A stretch of 8,232 nt of DNA from NCBI GenBank assembly GCA_003176035.1, contig PSRL01000120.1:1-8232 (forward strand), written 5' to 3'. The notes under the pieces were generated by a model. That model saw only the letters and a program-made list of their open reading frames with translations, made no database searches and was not told the DNA's origin. The translations under genes were made by a program, and so were the position numbers. Within the stretch, counting starts at the first letter, position 1. Every line of letters starts with the position of its first letter. This document shows positions 5,750 to 8,232 of this stretch, piece after piece. Origin of the DNA: Verrucomicrobiota bacterium. GTDB taxonomy: Bacteria; Verrucomicrobiota; Verrucomicrobiia; Chthoniobacterales; Xiphinematobacteraceae.

Positions 5750-7218
5750 GATCCACATTGGCAACGGCGCACCGCGAAGAAAACGAAGAGCTTGAAGCCA
5801 GGCTGATAGAAGAGAGGGATATTGTGGAGGGTGGAGAAGTCGGCTTGGAGTTCGATAAGATGCACAAAAAAAAACAGCCATTGTTTGCTAACGACTTCTA
5901 TCCCGACCTCCTTGGTCCTCTCTCCGATGCTATAGAAGGCGCGCGCACCCGGCAACTTCGTGGTCGAATCACGGAGGTCATCGGCATGTTGATTAAGGCT
6001 GTTCTCTCGGGCGTAAAAGTTGGAGAACTCTGTGAACTGCGAAGGAGGCACCAACCCAACTCGACGATTTTAGCTGAAGTGGTAGGTTTTACCAGCGATG
6101 AGGTCCTTTTAATGCCACTGGGAGATCCCAGCGGTCTTTCTCCCGAGACCGAAGTTATTCCCAGCGGGAGAGTCCACGAAGTTGCTGTCGGTGAGGGATT
6201 GTTAGGGCGTGTGCTAGATGGCCTGGGAAATTTCATGGATGATCTGAAGACAGAGTTTATTGCTGATGCGGTTTATCCCGCAAACGGGGGTCCGCCATGT
6301 CCTCTTTCCAGGCAACTTGTCATTCGTCCGCTGTGTTTGGGTGTTCGAGTGATCGATGGTTTTCTGACCTGCGGTGAAGGTCAACGTATGGGCATCTTTG
6401 CGGCCGCGGGTGTCGGCAAAAGTGTCTTGCTTGCGCAACTTCTCAGAAACACGGATGCCGACGTGGTTGTCCTTGCTCTGATTGGAGAGCGTGGGCGCGA
6501 GGTCCGCGAGTTTTTGGAAATGGTTTTAACCGAGGAAACCCGCGATAGAACCGTAGTTGTGGTGAGTACTTCAGATCGACCGGCTCTGGAGTGGATTAAG
6601 TCCGCTTATGTTGCCACTACAGTTGCGGAATACTTTAGGGATCAGGGTAAACGGGTTCTTCTTCTCATTGATTCTTTGACCCGGTTTGCTCGCGCTCAAC
6701 GATTGGTGGGTTTGACATGTGGAGAGCCGCCGGCACGGCGGGGATTTCCTCCGTCTGTTTTCGCAGTCCTTCCTCGGCTTCTGGAGCGTGCTGGCAATGC
6801 GAAAATTGGATCCATTACCGCTCTTTATACAGTGCTGGTAGAGGGGGATGATATGAATGAACCGGTAGCGGACGAGGTCCGATCTTTGCTCGACGGACAT
6901 ATTATTCTTTCGAGAAATTTAGCGGCGGCAAATCACTTTCCTGCAATTTCAGTATTGGAAAGTGTTAGCCGGGTGATGACAAATATTGCAGAGCCTCAGC
7001 ATATTAAGGCTGCCGGTCGAATTCGGGAATTGATGGCTAAGTATGAAGAAGCCGAACTCCTCTTAAAAATCGGAGAATATAAGCCGGGAATCGATCCCCT
7101 GACGGACGAGGCCATTGCAAAGAGAGATGCGATTCGCAGTTTTCTTCAGCAAAAATTTGAAGAATTTTCCGATTACGACGAAAGTATCGGACGCTTGATG
7201 AAGCTTGCACAAAAATGA
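5746..7218 (+). CDS. sctN: T3SS ATPase SctN (YscN/HrcN/InvC family)
   Basis: A 490-residue protein from the ATG overlapping the sctL stop. The hexameric ATPase at the base of the export gate strips chaperones and unfolds substrates. Visible parts: N-terminal beta-barrel about 65-145; Walker A AAAGVGKS at 219-226 (Lys225); [10 protein letters not shown] with catalytic Glu248 at 247-256; Walker [13 protein letters not shown] at 304-315 (Asp309); [16 protein letters not shown] at 335-350; [13 protein letters not shown] at 381-393; and the arginine-finger segment [10 protein letters not shown] ending near Arg409. The 401-403 stretch reads ISV where most relatives have IDV. Family members are usually about 430-450 residues; here about 40 extra acidic residues (rich in EE and EGGE) precede the conserved part. 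An internal ATG at 5860 with GGAG 9 nt upstream would give a standard 452-residue protein. The C-terminal helical domain (about 415-490) is present, so the protein looks intact. It is ATGA-coupled to sctO. Confidence 0.98.
   Translation: MRSTLATAHREENEELEARLIEERDIVEGGEVGLEFDKMHKKKQPLFANDFYPDLLGPLSDAIEGARTRQLRGRITEVIGMLIKAVLSGVKVGELCELRRRHQPNSTILAEVVGFTSDEVLLMPLGDPSGLSPETEVIPSGRVHEVAVGEGLLGRVLDGLGNFMDDLKTEFIADAVYPANGGPPCPLSRQLVIRPLCLGVRVIDGFLTCGEGQRMGIFAAAGVGKSVLLAQLLRNTDADVVVLALIGERGREVREFLEMVLTEETRDRTVVVVSTSDRPALEWIKSAYVATTVAEYFRDQGKRVLLLIDSLTRFARAQRLVGLTCGEPPARRGFPPSVFAVLPRLLERAGNAKIGSITALYTVLVEGDDMNEPVADEVRSLLDGHIILSRNLAAANHFPAISVLESVSRVMTNIAEPQHIKAAGRIRELMAKYEEAELLLKIGEYKPGIDPLTDEAIAKRDAIRSFLQQKFEEFSDYDESIGRLMKLAQK
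5847..5862 (+). promoter_or_regulatory. Possible internal Shine-Dalgarno and start codon within sctN
   Basis: GGAG at 5847-5850 stands 9 nt before an in-frame ATG at 5860-5862 (Met39 of the long form). Starting here gives 452 residues, the usual SctN length, and removes the unusual acidic N-terminal extension. The outer ATG at 5746 has only AAAGG close by but benefits from translational coupling to sctL. Either or both starts may be used. Confidence 0.4.
5866..5874 (+). repeat. Homopolymer A9 in sctN
   Basis: Nine consecutive A encode Lys41-Lys43, just after the internal ATG and before the conserved ATPase region. One base gained or lost would bring a stop within about 20 codons in either direction (TAA six codons past the run for A10, TAG about twenty for A8). 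A-runs of this length are known polymerase-slippage sites, including in Shigella T3SS genes. Confidence 0.85.
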
Positions 7219-7721
7219 ACCCAAAGCGTGAAAAGAAAGACACCGCAGCACTGCTCAAACTTCGTCAAATGAAGGCGCAAATAGCTGCGATCAAAAAGGC
7301 CGCATGCCTGCGCCAGCAGAAAGCGGCTTTTGAGGAATTGCGTCAGGCTGAAAAGCACGCAGAAGACTGCGAAATCGCAAGAAATAATCAAGCAAGCGCT
7401 GGCATGCGTGCCATTTGTAACAAAACAGCCGTAAACCGGTCTGCTTTGGAGCACGAATACGCTAATTTCTCCTGGGCTACCGAACAACTGAAAGAACTTC
7501 GGCAAATTATAGTCGATAAAACGGACGCACATACAAAACGGTTGGAAGAAACAAATAAGGCACGCAAAGAACATCTTTATTGTGAAAATAAATCCCATCA
7601 GGCAGCTCAGCTTTATCAGAAAGCAAAAAAAGCGCATTTACAGACCCTGCTCACTGCGGAATCCGAAGAAAATGAGGAGATCGCTACAACCCGGCATATC
7701 CTTAAGTCCGCAAAATCTTAG
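7215..7721 (+). CDS. sctO: T3SS ATPase stalk protein SctO-like (YscO/HrpB7/FliJ-like)
   Basis: A 168-residue protein starting in an ATGA overlap with the sctN stop. SctO is the coiled-coil stalk that inserts into the SctN hexamer and contacts the export gate SctV, in the way FliJ does in flagella. Almost the whole sequence is helical and charged. One long helix-forming stretch runs about 10-62 ([24 protein letters not shown]..), a short break follows at 63-75, and a second runs about 78-160 ([24 protein letters not shown].. to [11 protein letters not shown]). There is no signal peptide, membrane segment or enzymatic motif. This antiparallel two-helix hairpin, the size, and the position right after sctN are what define the family, since its sequence is hardly conserved. 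Basic and acidic residues are about balanced. Confidence 0.8.
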   Translation: MNPKREKKDTAALLKLRQMKAQIAAIKKAACLRQQKAAFEELRQAEKHAEDCEIARNNQASAGMRAICNKTAVNRSALEHEYANFSWATEQLKELRQIIVDKTDAHTKRLEETNKARKEHLYCENKSHQAAQLYQKAKKAHLQTLLTAESEENEEIATTRHILKSAKS

Positions 7722-7765
7722 ACCTCTATGGCATTAAATTAATTATCAATGCTCTAAATAAAATT
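7722..7765 (+). other. AT-rich spacer between sctO and the next gene
   Basis: This 44-nt spacer is the only real gap in the sctL-to-sctP run, where other junctions overlap by ATGA. It is strongly AT-rich (TTAAATTAATTATCAA) and lacks a Shine-Dalgarno before the ATG at 7766. A tiny frame (ATG at 7728, stop after four codons) is not called. It might lower translation of the next gene or hold a weak internal promoter; neither is shown. Confidence 0.4.
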
Positions 7766-8232
7766 ATGATTCCACAATCTCATTCTTCAGATTTTACAGA
7801 TTTCCTGCTACAAAGTTTACGAAGAGCTGCTGAAAACAGCCAACACCAATACGAACACATACGCGATCAGAGGAGGCATCAGGAAGATGTTGAAAGCATC
7901 CGTTATTTTGAAGCTCTTATAGAGGAAGGGTTCATCGAACAGCAAGTTGCCCAGGGGCACTGCGCATCCAGATCGGTCCTTGTTTCACAATCTTTCGTAA
8001 AAGAGAGAAACGAAGAGCTTTTCCAGAGCGAGAAGGATTCGCATGACAGTTTGCTGGAGTCGGAAGGTGTTTCTCTTCCTTTGCCTACCATCCCTCCTCG
8101 AGAACAAACTCAGCTTTCTGATGCACGACAATTTGAACATTCCCAGGAAGATGAGAAAGTTAGACACAAGAAAGATGGAAGTCAGCGAAGGAAAAAAAAG
8201 GAAAAAAAACACCATACCTCTTTGGAAAACTC
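7766..8232 (+). CDS. SctP-like protein (needle-length regulator position), N-terminal part, runs off right edge
   Basis: The frame is open for 155 codons from the ATG at 7766 to the right edge. That ATG is the only Met in the visible part, so the start is fairly safe despite the lack of a Shine-Dalgarno. The protein begins MIPQSHSSDFTDFLLQSLRR and is hydrophilic, with no signal peptide or membrane segment. A helical stretch about 15-65 (LRRAAENSQHQYEHIRDQRR..FEALIEEGFIEQ) is followed by a low-complexity, Ser/Glu/Pro-rich part and then a very basic run near 141-149 (RRKKKEKKHH). Disordered, Gln/Ser/Pro-rich N-termini ahead of a small C-terminal domain are usual for SctP/YscP/FliK rulers, and sctP typically follows sctO. 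The diagnostic C-terminal domain is outside the window, so this assignment rests on position and composition. It could instead be a lineage-specific protein. Confidence 0.6.
   Translation, partial: MIPQSHSSDFTDFLLQSLRRAAENSQHQYEHIRDQRRHQEDVESIRYFEALIEEGFIEQQVAQGHCASRSVLVSQSFVKERNEELFQSEKDSHDSLLESEGVSLPLPTIPPREQTQLSDARQFEHSQEDEKVRHKKDGSQRRKKKEKKHHTSLEN
8192..8209 (+). repeat. Two A8 runs in tandem within the sctP-like gene
   Basis: GGAAAAAAAA occurs twice back to back (A-runs at 8192-8199 and 8202-8209), encoding the basic Lys-rich segment. Each run is long enough to be prone to replication or transcription slippage. In the printed sequence the frame stays open across both. Confidence 0.85.

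Noticed and set aside
5488..6054. Minus-strand 188-codon frame across the sctL/sctN junction
   Set aside because: It is antisense to two well-supported T3SS genes, and the composition is that of a shadow frame.
7173..7637. Minus-strand 154-codon frame with hydrophobic, Phe/Cys-rich segments resembling membrane helices
   Set aside because: The hydrophobicity is what one gets by reading Lys/Glu-rich coiled-coil DNA of sctO backwards (AAA/GAA become TTT/TTC). No independent start signal is visible.

Overview
The window comes from a Gram-negative (diderm) bacterium. It carries a non-flagellar type III secretion system (T3SS), including the periplasmic lipoprotein ring subunit SctJ and the ATPase SctN. 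Base composition looks intermediate, mid-40s percent GC by eye. Genes are packed tightly, often with 4-nt ATGA stop/start overlaps. The phylum cannot be fixed from this sequence alone. The SctN, SctJ and SctL proteins are typical family members, while the accessory proteins (SctK, SctO, SctP-like) are very divergent.

Layout. Bases 1-2991 hold three minus-strand genes packed as one operon, read right to left. They are a 288-codon GT-B/capsule-type glycosyltransferase-like protein (2125-2991), a 566-codon protein that looks like a degenerate methyltransferase joined to a kinase-like domain (428-2128), and the N-terminal 140 codons of a GT9/heptosyltransferase-like protein running off the left edge (1-421). 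All three assignments come from recognising the fold or motif pattern by eye. Together they suggest a glycan- or glycosylation-related cluster, and two of the three seem to lack expected catalytic residues. The middle gene contains a run of nine C on its coding strand, a typical slippage-prone phase-variation tract.

Bases 2992-3153 form a divergent intergenic region with a perfect 7-bp inverted repeat (3070-3088), a candidate shared operator.

Bases 3154-8232 are the plus-strand T3SS operon. A small gene with a faint STAS-like C-terminal half (3154-3501) comes first, in the place where the inner-rod gene sctI often lies. It is followed by sctJ (3604-4401), sctK-like (4425-5144), sctL (5141-5749), sctN (5746-7218), sctO-like (7215-7721), and an open-ended gene in the sctP position (7766 to the right edge). 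The order J-K-L-N-O matches the Hrp2 (hrcJ-hrpB4-hrpB5-hrcN-hrpB7) and rhizobial (rhcJ-nolU-nolV-rhcN) arrangements. SctJ builds the inner-membrane ring. SctK and SctL form the cytosolic sorting platform that docks the SctN hexamer, SctO is the stalk in the ATPase pore, and SctP would set needle length and substrate switching.

The main points of interest are the C9 tract in the glycan-like gene, an A9 tract beside a possible second start in sctN, paired A8 tracts in the sctP-like gene, and the degenerate methyltransferase/kinase and glycosyltransferase pair next to a T3SS. I saw no tRNA, rRNA, CRISPR array, insertion sequence or convincing rho-independent terminator. No gene-free stretch exceeds 300 bases.
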